Source: Methanomicrobium sp.
GTDB taxonomy: Archaea; Halobacteriota; Methanomicrobia; Methanomicrobiales; Methanomicrobiaceae
Direction of reading: 5' to 3'
NCBI GenBank assembly: GCA_017412625.1
Contig: JAFPWZ010000085.1
Span: 1-47,481 of the forward strand
Length of the DNA stretch: 47,481 nucleotides
Within the stretch, counting starts at the first letter, position 1. Every line of letters begins with the position of its first letter. The notes beneath the pieces were generated by a model. That model was not told the origin of the DNA and did no database searches. It saw only the letters and a list, made by a program, of their open reading frames with translations. A program made the translations under genes and the position numbers. This document shows, piece by piece, positions 33,575-41,034 of the stretch.

Positions 33575-34414
33575 TTATTTCAGACCTGCTTTGGTCATAA
33601 TGTCCACGTATTCGAGGACGGAGTCCATCTTATCCGCGATTGAGTAAAGGTCAGCCTCCTCGATTGCCGAATACTGATGAGCGAAATGATTGCGGTAGAA
33701 GACAAGCGAAGTCATCTCGTCCCGCAGGTCTTCCGATATGATGCCTGCGTTGTGAAGGATTTTGAAAATATCGCGGTGCGACTTCGGATGCTGAAGTTTT
33801 CGAAGCAGAATCACCTCTTCGCCGATGCTGAAGGACATGTTTATGATTGCAAACATTATCATGGATACCGAGTGATACCGCATGAAATCCTCGCGCTTCG
33901 GGATACCTTCGGCGGTTATCGCCGAATACTCCGTGTAATACTGCTTTATCTTTGCAATCGCCGATACGAGTCTCTCTTTCTTATCGGGGACATAGCGGAC
34001 GAAACCGCCCGCGACCTTTTTCTGCTCGGCGACATAGGGTCTGCCCACCGAGTATTCCCTTACGGTCTCTCTGATTATCTCGGAGAGGTATTCTTCGTCG
34101 CGGCAGTAGAGGAGGATACCCTCGGATACGATGGCATTCCTTATCTCAATTGGCATGCGGTTGAAGATCTCGACATCTATGAGTTCCGACGCAAACTGAC
34201 CCGCCTTCTCGTACTGCCACTGGCTTGCGGGCTCGTGCAGAATGACACCTATATCGATATCGGAATACGGCGTATGGGTATTCTTCGCATACGAACCGAA
34301 GAGGTATACCGCCGCGACATAGCTAAGGTCCTTCAAAGAATCCGTGACGGAACTTACTATCTCTTTCTGCCTCTCGGAGAGTGCCGATTCGGAGAGATGT
34401 TCATACGGGCTCAT
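33575..34414 (-). CDS. Single-chain MNT nucleotidyltransferase-HEPN fusion protein
   Basis: 279 residues joining two domains usually encoded by two genes. Residues about 15-105 are a minimal nucleotidyltransferase: the GSX10DXD motif is exact (G40, S41, D52, D54 in LFGSYAKNT...SDIDIGV), with a possible third acidic residue at D80. Residues about 140-275 are a HEPN domain with the RX4HXY motif R241-H246-Y248 (YRNHFAHQYS). In separate MntA/HepT pairs the nucleotidyltransferase adenylylates this tyrosine and so silences the HEPN RNase (established for that family). Here both halves are on one chain, so self-modification is plausible. It lies 60 bp after the lipoprotein gene on the same strand, with no good ribosome site. 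Function as toxin-antitoxin or as ordinary RNA-modifying enzyme is not settled. Confidence 0.82.
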   Translation of the reverse strand: MSPYEHLSESALSERQKEIVSSVTDSLKDLSYVAAVYLFGSYAKNTHTPYSDIDIGVILHEPASQWQYEKAGQFASELIDVEIFNRMPIEIRNAIVSEGILLYCRDEEYLSEIIRETVREYSVGRPYVAEQKKVAGGFVRYVPDKKERLVSAIAKIKQYYTEYSAITAEGIPKREDFMRYHSVSMIMFAIINMSFSIGEEVILLRKLQHPKSHRDIFKILHNAGIISEDLRDEMTSLVFYRNHFAHQYSAIEEADLYSIADKMDSVLEYVDIMTKAGLK

Positions 34415-34474
34415 GATCTCGGTTTTGTCGTTGTGTTCGTCCCCGTCGGGTTTGTTCCCGCTATATTCGGTTTT

Positions 34475-35152
34475 TCAGTTCAGCCTCGTTATCCTGATGT
34501 CCGCCGCTACCGACTCCCTCTCTATGAGCACGTCGTTGTCCGTGTTTCTGGCGTCGATAAAGAGGCAGTATTTGCCTATACGCGGGATGGTAACCTCGAA
34601 TGTCTTCTGAAGGGTATTGTCAAACTGCTTCGTCATCTTGCCGTTATATTTCCATTCGCCCTTGAGCGAGTCCCACTTCGGCGGCGTATAGACATTTGCG
34701 TCATACTCGGTCATCTGCATGAAGAGAATGTTCACGGGTTTGGTGCACTGAACTTCGAAGAGGTATTTCTCGCCTTTCTGCAGGAACGGTATATCCAGAT
34801 TCTCGTCGAATTTGATTGCAAGTGCATTTCCTATCGGGACACCTTTTCTCTCATCATAGATGACCCTGCCGGCGTTTGACGCGGACACAGTCGTTGCAGT
34901 CGCGGAAGGCGCAGGTGTCGTGCTCTGCACTGCCGGTGCGGTTGTCGGGGTCGGTGTTGATATTGCCTCGGTCGCGGTCGGTTTCTCTGTCGGCACTTCA
35001 ACGGTCGCGGTTGCGGTCGGCTGAATTACCGACGGTGCCTGCGTATCCGCGGTTACCTGTGACGCAGGCGCATTCTGCGTGCATCCCGCGGATATGGCGG
35101 CGGCAAAGATCACCAGAATCGCCAGTGCCGTTATCAGAGAGACTGATTTCAT
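34475..35152 (-). CDS. Lipoprotein with Thr/Pro/Ala-rich linker, unknown domain
   Basis: 225-residue secreted protein anchored by lipid. The signal peptide ends with lipobox ISAGC (C24), so the mature protein begins with CTQNAPAS. Residues about 25-95 are a low-complexity Thr/Pro/Val/Ala linker (TATATVEVPTEKPTATEAI type), as in methanogen surface proteins. Residues about 95-225 form a beta-rich domain (QKGEKYLFEVQCTKPVNILF, then TFEVTIPRIGKYCLFIDARN) with a galactose-binding or Ig-like look, but I do not assign a family. A TATA box lies 24-35 bp before the ATG. The MNT-HEPN gene lies downstream on the same strand. Confidence 0.7.
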   Translation of the reverse strand: MKSVSLITALAILVIFAAAISAGCTQNAPASQVTADTQAPSVIQPTATATVEVPTEKPTATEAISTPTPTTAPAVQSTTPAPSATATTVSASNAGRVIYDERKGVPIGNALAIKFDENLDIPFLQKGEKYLFEVQCTKPVNILFMQMTEYDANVYTPPKWDSLKGEWKYNGKMTKQFDNTLQKTFEVTIPRIGKYCLFIDARNTDNDVLIERESVAADIRITRLN

Positions 35153-35175
35153 ACCATAAGGTACGAGTGAGAGAT

Positions 35176-35187
35176 GATAATATTATG
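35176..35187 (-). promoter_or_regulatory. TATA box of the lipoprotein gene
   Basis: On the minus strand CATAATATTATC is centred about 30 bp before the ATG at 35152, predicting a near-leaderless mRNA. Confidence 0.45.
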
Positions 35188-35314
35188 CGCAGATTAAGCG
35201 CAGGATTAGACGATGGATTGGGCGCAGGATTTGGCGAGGATTAGGTCCGTCCGTGCACGGTCTCTGCGCGGAAATCGGATAATACGTGTGAACTTTTAGC
35301 GAATCTTTTACAAT

Positions 35315-35325
35315 CCTTTTTATCG
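35315..35325 (+). promoter_or_regulatory. TATA-like box of cofC
   Basis: CCTTTTTATCG lies 23-33 bp before the cofC ATG at 35348. Confidence 0.4.
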
Positions 35326-35347
35326 GTCGGTTACCAATCTCATACAA

Positions 35348-35998
35348 ATGACAGTAAAGGCGACAGTAAAGGCAGTCATACCGTTCCGACCCGTAAATCC
35401 GAAGACACGTCTCTCCAATCTTCTCTCCGAATCCGAAAGAGAGGAGTTTACCGCCGCAATGCTGAGCGACGTTGTCAATGCGCTCAGGGAGGGGGGATGC
35501 AGTCCCGTTCTTCTCTCGACGCGTCCTTACAGCGTCGCGGGTGCGGAGACGGTCGTTCTGGATCTGGGTCTTAACGAAGCGCTGAACGAGTATTTTTCGA
35601 CACTTCACGAGCCCGTTCTGCTCATGATGACGGATATCGCACTGCTCAACGCCGATGCCGTCCGAAAAATGCTCTCCACAGACGCCGATATCGCCATAGC
35701 GCCCGGACGCGGCGGGGGAACCAACTCTATATTCATAAAAGACCCGCAGAAGTTCCGTGCCGATTTCTACGGCGCAAGCTTCCTCGACCATCTGGCTGTC
35801 GCCGAAAGTTTCGGTAAGAGCGTCGAGGTAATCGATTCTTTCAGGCTTTCAACCGATATCGACGAGGAAGAAGACCTTACCGAAGTTCTCATTCACGGCG
35901 GTGTCAAAAGCCGCTCGAAAAAATATCTTGAGGAATTGGGTTACTCACTTTCTATTGAAAAGGGAAGAGTCGGCGTTCATCGCCGTTCCCATAAATAA
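35348..35998 (+). CDS. cofC: 2-phospho-L-lactate guanylyltransferase
   Basis: Transfers GMP from GTP to 2-phospho-L-lactate (or phosphoenolpyruvate in some lineages), making the activated side-chain precursor of coenzyme F420. 216 residues, nucleotidyltransferase fold: VIPFRPVNPKTRLSNLLSESER at the N-terminus carries the conserved Lys/Arg, MTDIALLNAD the metal Asp (DxA), and APGRGGGTNSIF the GTP-binding glycines. The 3' end overlaps convergent cofE by 54 bp. Confidence 0.92.
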   Translation: MTVKATVKAVIPFRPVNPKTRLSNLLSESEREEFTAAMLSDVVNALREGGCSPVLLSTRPYSVAGAETVVLDLGLNEALNEYFSTLHEPVLLMMTDIALLNADAVRKMLSTDADIAIAPGRGGGTNSIFIKDPQKFRADFYGASFLDHLAVAESFGKSVEVIDSFRLSTDIDEEEDLTEVLIHGGVKSRSKKYLEELGYSLSIEKGRVGVHRRSHK

Positions 35999-36742
35999 GC
36001 ACTCCGACGGCTCAATCGATTCTATGCCGCGGTTATCGGAGATGAACTGCGAGAGACCGCGGACCACTGCCACGGGTGTGCATTCGTCCGACTCCCCCAG
36101 AACGAGTTCGGCGGCGGAGGCGATATCGTCGCCTATTGCACGGCGCGTGACCTCAAGTTCGTGACCGTAAAGGTCGCGTTTGCCGCGTTCGTCGGTTATT
36201 GCATCCATTCCGCTGCACCCTATCGCAATGCCGCTGCACCCCAGCCGCATGGCATGGGTGCGGGAGTCGATGACGAGCACGCCGGTCTTTTTGCCCGTAA
36301 GCTGTTGAATCTCTTTTCTGACCCTTTCCGCGCTGGCATCCGGGTCTTTCGGAAGTTTGACGACCTTTCCGGCAGGCGCATTCGAGGCGTCTATGCCGGC
36401 ATTGGGGAGGAGAGTGCCGTTCTTGAGGCAGAGGAGGAAACCCGGGATGCCGCCCACGACCTCGTCGCTCTCAGAGATGACAACCTCGGCAAGGCGGGCG
36501 TCGATACGGTATTTTTCGCCGTATTCGAGAGCTTTCTTCGAGGGGGTAATCTCCGAGAGAGTCACTGTGCCGCCTTCCGTGGTTGCAAGAGCGCTCTCGG
36601 CAAGGACCACGATGTCGCCGTCGGCGATGCCCCCTCCCAGACCTTCGATCGCCTTTGCATTATCGACGATTATTCGCGAGATGTCGTCGCCCGGGACGAG
36701 AATCTTTGTCTTTATTCCAAAAACCTGAAACGAACTGCCCAT
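35945..36742 (-). CDS. cofE: Coenzyme F420-0:L-glutamate ligase
   Basis: Adds the first glutamates to F420-0 in a GTP-dependent reaction, finishing F420. About 265 residues in the archaeal stand-alone form. Landmarks are VFGIKTKILVPGDDIS, GDIVVLAESALAT, the central nucleotide-binding stretch VLVIDSRTHAMRLG, GCSGIAIGCSGM and DLYGHELEVTRRAIGDD. I chose the ATG at 36742 over a TTG three codons upstream. It converges with cofC, sharing 54 bp at the 3' ends. Upstream lies a repeat-rich spacer with TATA-like copies. Confidence 0.94.
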   Translation of the reverse strand: MGSSFQVFGIKTKILVPGDDISRIIVDNAKAIEGLGGGIADGDIVVLAESALATTEGGTVTLSEITPSKKALEYGEKYRIDARLAEVVISESDEVVGGIPGFLLCLKNGTLLPNAGIDASNAPAGKVVKLPKDPDASAERVRKEIQQLTGKKTGVLVIDSRTHAMRLGCSGIAIGCSGMDAITDERGKRDLYGHELEVTRRAIGDDIASAAELVLGESDECTPVAVVRGLSQFISDNRGIESIEPSECLFMGTAMNADSSLFNRK

Positions 36743-36834
36743 TATACTCAATCTATCAATCTGATTTACTCATGAAAAAAGATTCTGATACAGCCCGATA
36801 AAACTCAAATAAACCGTAGATATTGAAAAAAAGT

Positions 36835-36903
36835 GATTGTTATAAAAGTGGTTGTTATAGAAGTGATTGTTATAAAATCGGTTGTTATCTGTTGATTGTT
36901 ATC
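36835..36903. repeat. Five-copy 15-bp repeat upstream of cofE
   Basis: GRTTGTTAT begins at 36835, 36850, 36865, 36880 and 36894 (15-bp steps, last 14). Read on the minus strand the first units contain TTTTATAAC, similar to archaeal TATA boxes, about 95-130 bp upstream of the cofE start; a degenerate sixth copy is at 36819-36834. Confidence 0.88.
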
Positions 36904-36905
36904 AT

Positions 36906-37718
36906 TTATCCGCGCTGCTCAACCTTCTCGAATACGTCTATGAGGTCGCGTGTAGCCGCAACATCGTGTGCACGGACAATGGATGCCCCTTTCTTCAGAA
37001 TGTCGTATGTGACCGCAAGTGTTCCGAAGAGTCTGTCTTCGGGGTTTTTGTCGAGAAGTCTGCCGATGAAGGTCTTTCTCGAGACTGCGGCAAGAAGCGG
37101 TCTCTCGAATTCCTTAAATTCGTCAAAGCGTCTGCACAGTTCCCAGTCGTCCTCGACAGTGCGCTCCGGTGTCCATTTTCCGATGGCGGGGTCGAGGATA
37201 AGATTGTCGATGCCGAAGAGCTCCGCTCTCTCGAGGACTATCTCGAGTGCGCCCATGACCGAGTCAAAGCCCGCGGGGTCGCCGGGGATGCTGTAAGTCG
37301 CCATCAGTATTGCCGGCAGTCCGCTGTCGGCGGCAATCTTTGCGTAATCGGTATTGCAGAGTCCGTGAATGTCGTTAATGCAGTCGATATCGTGCTTTAT
37401 GCATTCGGCAAGGACCTGCGGATACATGGTATCCACGGATACGGGGATGCCGCTTCCCGAAAGTTCGTTTAATGCGGCATTCAGGCGCTCAATCTCTTCC
37501 GCTTCGGTAATGATTCTCGAGTTCGGCGCCGTGCTCCTCGCACCCAGATCTATCATGTCGGCGCCCGCATCCATGAATCTGCATGCCTCTTCGTAGATAT
37601 TGCCGACAGGCACATAAGACCCCGAGAAGAAGGATTCGGGGCTGCAGTTTATGATACCCATGAGCCTTACCGGCGCATCTCCGCCGACTTCGAAATTACC
37701 GATTCTGCATATCCGCAT
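36906..37718 (-). CDS. Dihydropteroate synthase homologue (pterin pathway)
   Basis: DHPS joins a pterin pyrophosphate with p-aminobenzoate; in methanogens the same step feeds folate or tetrahydromethanopterin. 270 residues, TIM barrel. Conserved loops are IINCSPESFF, DLGARSTAP, SVDTMYPQVL, NDIHG, ILMATY, LDPAIGKWT, SRKTFIG and the final VRAHDV. The usual DHPS MxxxG loop is changed to MATYSIPGD, so substrate preference may differ. A TATA box 23-32 bp before the ATG gives it its own promoter, and 120 bp separate it from folD, so it is not clearly part of the glyA-folD operon. Confidence 0.85.
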   Translation of the reverse strand: MRICRIGNFEVGGDAPVRLMGIINCSPESFFSGSYVPVGNIYEEACRFMDAGADMIDLGARSTAPNSRIITEAEEIERLNAALNELSGSGIPVSVDTMYPQVLAECIKHDIDCINDIHGLCNTDYAKIAADSGLPAILMATYSIPGDPAGFDSVMGALEIVLERAELFGIDNLILDPAIGKWTPERTVEDDWELCRRFDEFKEFERPLLAAVSRKTFIGRLLDKNPEDRLFGTLAVTYDILKKGASIVRAHDVAATRDLIDVFEKVEQRG

Positions 37719-37740
37719 GGCTTAGTGGTATGTTGCCCCG

Positions 37741-37750
37741 CATTTTATAA
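37741..37750 (-). promoter_or_regulatory. TATA box of the DHPS homologue
   Basis: TTATAAAATG on the minus strand lies 23-32 bp before the ATG at 37718, predicting a leaderless transcript. Confidence 0.55.
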
Positions 37751-37838
37751 GCTATCGGAATGCCCCGATGGGTTGAGGGATTGCGAATATGGCTGTAAAA
37801 AAAGAATTATTGTGCGGTTGTTTTCCGTGGTTGATATT

Positions 37839-38675
37839 TCAGTTTTCGGAGAGGATGCGTGCCGCTTTCAGAGTATTCTGCATGAGGGTGGCAATCGTCA
37901 TGGGTCCGACGCCGCCCGGCACGGGTGTGATTGCACTTACTTTATCCTTTACGGCTTCGAAATCGGCATCGCCGCAGAGTTTGCCGTTCTCGTCCTGATT
38001 GATGCCCACATCGATGAGAACCGCGCCCTCCTTAACCATGTCGGGCTTTACAAACTTCGCCCTGCCGATTGCGCTTATGAGAATATCCGCCTTTCTCATC
38101 TCATCGGCAAGATTCTCTGTCTTGGAGTGGCAGACCGTTACGGTCGCGTCCGCGTTTATCATCAGAGCCGCCATCGGTCTTCCGACATCCACGGAGCGCC
38201 CGACGACAACGGCTTTCTTTCCTTTGGTATCTATTTTGTATTCCGCAAGGAGCGTCATGATGCCCCCCGGCGTGCAGGGGACAAACTTCGGTCTGCCGCT
38301 GAAGAGCTGACCGATATTGTAGGGGTGGAAACCGTCGACATCCTTCTCGGGTGAGACGGATTCGATGACCGCCTCGGTGTCTATGCCGTTTGGAAGCGGC
38401 AGCTGGACGAGGATTCCGTGAACCGAGTCATCGGCGTTGAGCTTTGCAACCGCGTTCACGACTTCCTGTGTCGTCGAAGTGCCGGGCAGGACAACGCCAA
38501 CGGACTTGATTCCGACTCTCTCGCATGCCTTGTGCTTCATTCTCACATACATCTGGGATGCGGGGTCGTCGCCCACGATGACGGTTGCCAGACAGGGGGT
38601 CAGACCCGAGTCCGCAACCTCTTTGGATACTGCCGCCAGAATCTTTTCGGAGACTGCTTTTCCGTCGATTATCAT
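37839..38675 (-). CDS. folD: Bifunctional methylenetetrahydrofolate dehydrogenase / cyclohydrolase
   Basis: Interconverts methylene-, methenyl- and formyl-tetrahydrofolate. 278 residues. The catalytic Y43-x3-K47 (YVRMK) is present, with [10 protein letters not shown], the P-G-G-x-x-P motif ([10 protein letters not shown]) and NADP-binding [11 protein letters not shown] followed by TVCHSKT. The C-terminal [14 protein letters not shown] is standard. It starts 26 bp after glyA's stop codon, forming an operon that supplies folate-bound one-carbon units. Confidence 0.96.
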   Translation of the reverse strand: MIIDGKAVSEKILAAVSKEVADSGLTPCLATVIVGDDPASQMYVRMKHKACERVGIKSVGVVLPGTSTTQEVVNAVAKLNADDSVHGILVQLPLPNGIDTEAVIESVSPEKDVDGFHPYNIGQLFSGRPKFVPCTPGGIMTLLAEYKIDTKGKKAVVVGRSVDVGRPMAALMINADATVTVCHSKTENLADEMRKADILISAIGRAKFVKPDMVKEGAVLIDVGINQDENGKLCGDADFEAVKDKVSAITPVPGGVGPMTIATLMQNTLKAARILSEN

Positions 38676-38701
38676 GATATCGTATCTGTTTTCAGTTAAC
38701 T

Positions 38702-39979
38702 TCAGTTGACTTCTGGATACAACGGGAATTTTGCCGCGAATTCCGTAACTTCCTTCTTAACCGCGTTGATCTCGGTCTTTGAACTTCTGTCCTTTGCGAC
38801 GTCCTTGAGGACGCGTGAGATCCAAAGCGCTATCTTTTCCATGTCGTCCTCTTTCATTCCGCGTGAGGTAACTGCGGGAGTTCCTATTCTGAGACCCGAG
38901 GTTACGAACGGACTGAGTTTTTCGGACGGAATCGTGTTCTTGTTGACGGTGATTCCCGCCTGTCCGAGGAAGGTCTCGGCTTCAAGTCCCGTGATGTGCT
39001 TTCCTGTCGCGTCTTTCATGGTTGATAGGTTCATGAGCAGGAGATGGTTGTCGGTGCCGCCGGAGACAAGGGTGAAACCTTCGTCCATGAGGACTTTCGC
39101 CATCTTCTTTGAGTTTTTGACAATCTGTTTTGCATATGCCTTGAAGTCCGGCGTGAGTGCCTCCCTGAAGCAGACCGCCTTTCCTGCGATTACGTGCATG
39201 AGCGGACCGCCCTGAGTTCCGGGGAAGACCGACCTGTCGATCCTGACTCCGAGTTCGTCGTCCGTGGTCATGATGGCACCTCCGCGTGGACCGCGGAGTG
39301 TCTTGTGAGTCGTTGTCGTGGTGAAATCAACGATGCCTACGGGTGTGGGGTGTTCGCCCGCGGCAACGAGACCTGCGATATGTGCGATATCCGCCGTGCA
39401 GTATGCGCCGACATCCTCGGCAATCTCCTTGAATGCCTTGAAGTCGATGGTTCTCGGGTATGCGCTGGCGCCGCAGACGATCATCTTCGGCTTTATTTGG
39501 CGTGCCTGTTCGGCAATCTGGGCGTAGTCCAGAGTTTCCGTCTCTTTGTCGACGCCGTAGTGGGTGACCTCGTAGAGTTTACCCGTGATGTTTACGGGCG
39601 ATCCGTGCGAGAGGTGTCCTCCCTGTGACAGATCCTGACTCATCATCCTGTCTTTCGGCTGCATTACCGCAAAATAGACTTCCTGATTTGCCTGACTTCC
39701 CGAGACTGCCTGAACGTTTGCATGCGTTGCATTGAAGAGTTTGCAGAGGCGGTCGCGTGCAAGGTTTTCGATGACGTCGTGGAACTCACATCCGCCGTAG
39801 TAACGCTTTCCGGGGTATCCTTCGGCGTATTTGTTCGTGAGAATGGATCCGACCGCTTCAAGGACGGATTTGCTGACTACGTTCTCGGATGCGATAAGCT
39901 CCAGACCGTTTACCTGACGTCCGTATTCTTTCTCGATAAGTGCAAAGATTTCGGGATCATGTTGTGCAAGATCTGACAT
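38702..39979 (-). CDS. glyA: Serine hydroxymethyltransferase
   Basis: PLP enzyme converting serine and the tetrahydropterin carrier to glycine and the methylene form. 425 residues. The PLP lysine is K226 in [14 protein letters not shown], with [24 protein letters not shown] and [13 protein letters not shown] as the cofactor and substrate loops. It has a TATA box about 26-34 bp before the ATG and is the first gene of an operon with folD. The length and C-terminus ([14 protein letters not shown]) resemble bacterial-type enzymes, so folate may be the carrier. Confidence 0.97.
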   Translation of the reverse strand: MSDLAQHDPEIFALIEKEYGRQVNGLELIASENVVSKSVLEAVGSILTNKYAEGYPGKRYYGGCEFHDVIENLARDRLCKLFNATHANVQAVSGSQANQEVYFAVMQPKDRMMSQDLSQGGHLSHGSPVNITGKLYEVTHYGVDKETETLDYAQIAEQARQIKPKMIVCGASAYPRTIDFKAFKEIAEDVGAYCTADIAHIAGLVAAGEHPTPVGIVDFTTTTTHKTLRGPRGGAIMTTDDELGVRIDRSVFPGTQGGPLMHVIAGKAVCFREALTPDFKAYAKQIVKNSKKMAKVLMDEGFTLVSGGTDNHLLLMNLSTMKDATGKHITGLEAETFLGQAGITVNKNTIPSEKLSPFVTSGLRIGTPAVTSRGMKEDDMEKIALWISRVLKDVAKDRSSKTEINAVKKEVTEFAAKFPLYPEVN

Positions 39980-40004
39980 ATCAGATTACTTGGTCTTTAA
40001 AGAA

Positions 40005-40012
40005 GTTATACT
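40005..40012 (-). promoter_or_regulatory. TATA box of glyA-folD
   Basis: AGTATAAC on the minus strand lies 26-33 bp before the glyA ATG. Confidence 0.5.
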
Positions 40013-40230
40013 ATTTTATTGTACTGCGTTATTGTGCCGTGTTACTCACTCGCACCCCCCGCAGCCCCCGCACCCCCGCTGCGAGAGTCCGCCGGCAGTC
40101 CGCAGGCGCGGTATTTTTGCGTGAAAAAAAGCGGGTCGGCAGAAAAAGACTGAAAACAATTAAAAACACGTTTAACCATATGATTATTATTAAAGATCAT
40201 AATTGCTTATCTTTAAAACGGGGAGTAAAG

Positions 40231-40842
40231 ATGGATACCGTAAACAGCGATGCAAAACTCAGAGATCTTGAACATCTTGTTCAGGAGAAGGAAAGGGAGA
40301 TTCAGATGCTCAGAGAAAATATACACAACTACAATGTCAGCAATCCTGTCAGCGAAGAGAGGATGGTTAAGCTGGAACGCGAGGTTAAAGAGATTGAAGG
40401 GCTTGTCCGCGGACTTACCGCCGAGATGTTCGATCTGAAGGCATGGGTCCAGAAACTTGCGAAAGCCGTTGAGGAAGAGCCTGCAGAGAAGAGAGCCGTC
40501 TCATCCGAGAAGGCGGAAAAGGGTCGCGAGTATCCTGTTGTCGAGTCGCCCAAGGTTGCGGCGGAGCGCAGGTCGGCGGAGAAAGCGGCACGCAGTGCGC
40601 CGGCGCCCGCGGTTCAGGAAGTCGAGGAAATACCTGCCGAAGATAAGGAGGAAGAGGTCCTTATCATCCAGCCCGACGGCACAATGAAGCGCGAGGCAAA
40701 GTTCGGCGAAGACATGATTGTGGCCGATCACCGCGCCGCCGCCAGACAGCCGCGTGTAAGCGGAGGTCGCGAGGCCGACAGAAGACCGCTAATCTACGCC
40801 GACGACGATGACGCCGTCGAGGTCAAGAGAAGGCGCAACTGA
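40231..40842 (+). CDS. Coiled-coil protein of unknown function preceding smc
   Basis: 203 residues from the ATG at 40231 (MDTVNSDAKLRDLEHL), which has a GGGAG ribosome site five bases upstream; longer in-frame starts are implausible. Residues about 8-35 and 45-85 are heptad-like helices (LVQEKEREIQMLRENI and MVKLEREVKEIEGLVRGL) with a short break, then a long Glu/Lys/Ala/Pro-rich part (about 85-135), a beta-like IIQPDGTMKREAKFGEDMIV, and a basic end (VEVKRRRN). I do not recognise a family. It sits directly upstream of smc and scpA on the same strand, 192 bp away, and may be a partner of that machinery; that is inference from position. Confidence 0.65.
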   Translation: MDTVNSDAKLRDLEHLVQEKEREIQMLRENIHNYNVSNPVSEERMVKLEREVKEIEGLVRGLTAEMFDLKAWVQKLAKAVEEEPAEKRAVSSEKAEKGREYPVVESPKVAAERRSAEKAARSAPAPAVQEVEEIPAEDKEEEVLIIQPDGTMKREAKFGEDMIVADHRAAARQPRVSGGREADRRPLIYADDDDAVEVKRRRN

Positions 40843-40887
40843 GTTCAATCGCAAAATAACAAGTGCACTGTTGCAACGGTGCAACGG

Positions 40888-40943
40888 CGTATCACGATAC
40901 GGGTGCCGTGCGGCGTCGTATCCTGCGGGGCTGCAACCCGCGG
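40888..40943 (+). promoter_or_regulatory. Two hairpins in the spacer before smc
   Basis: CGTATC-AC-GATACG (40888-40901) and a GC-rich stem GCGGG/CCCGC at 40925-40941 (extendable to 7 pairs) lie 90-150 bp before the smc start. They could end the upstream transcript or act in a leader. Confidence 0.35.
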
Positions 40944-41034
40944 CTTTAACGTCGCATGACATGTCGATATCTGATGCCCGATATTGATGTGTATTTCTGA
41001 CGGATTACACAACTGATACGGGGAAGACGGTCAA

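Noticed and set aside
33677-34879. 400-codon open frame on the plus strand over the MNT-HEPN and lipoprotein genes
   Set aside because: Antisense of two proteins with intact motifs and a lipobox; the frame spans both genes and the gap without sense.
39940-40230. Longer N-terminus for the coiled-coil protein before smc
   Set aside because: The stretch runs through low-complexity C-rich DNA and has no ribosome site; the ATG at 40231 has GGGAG at the right distance.
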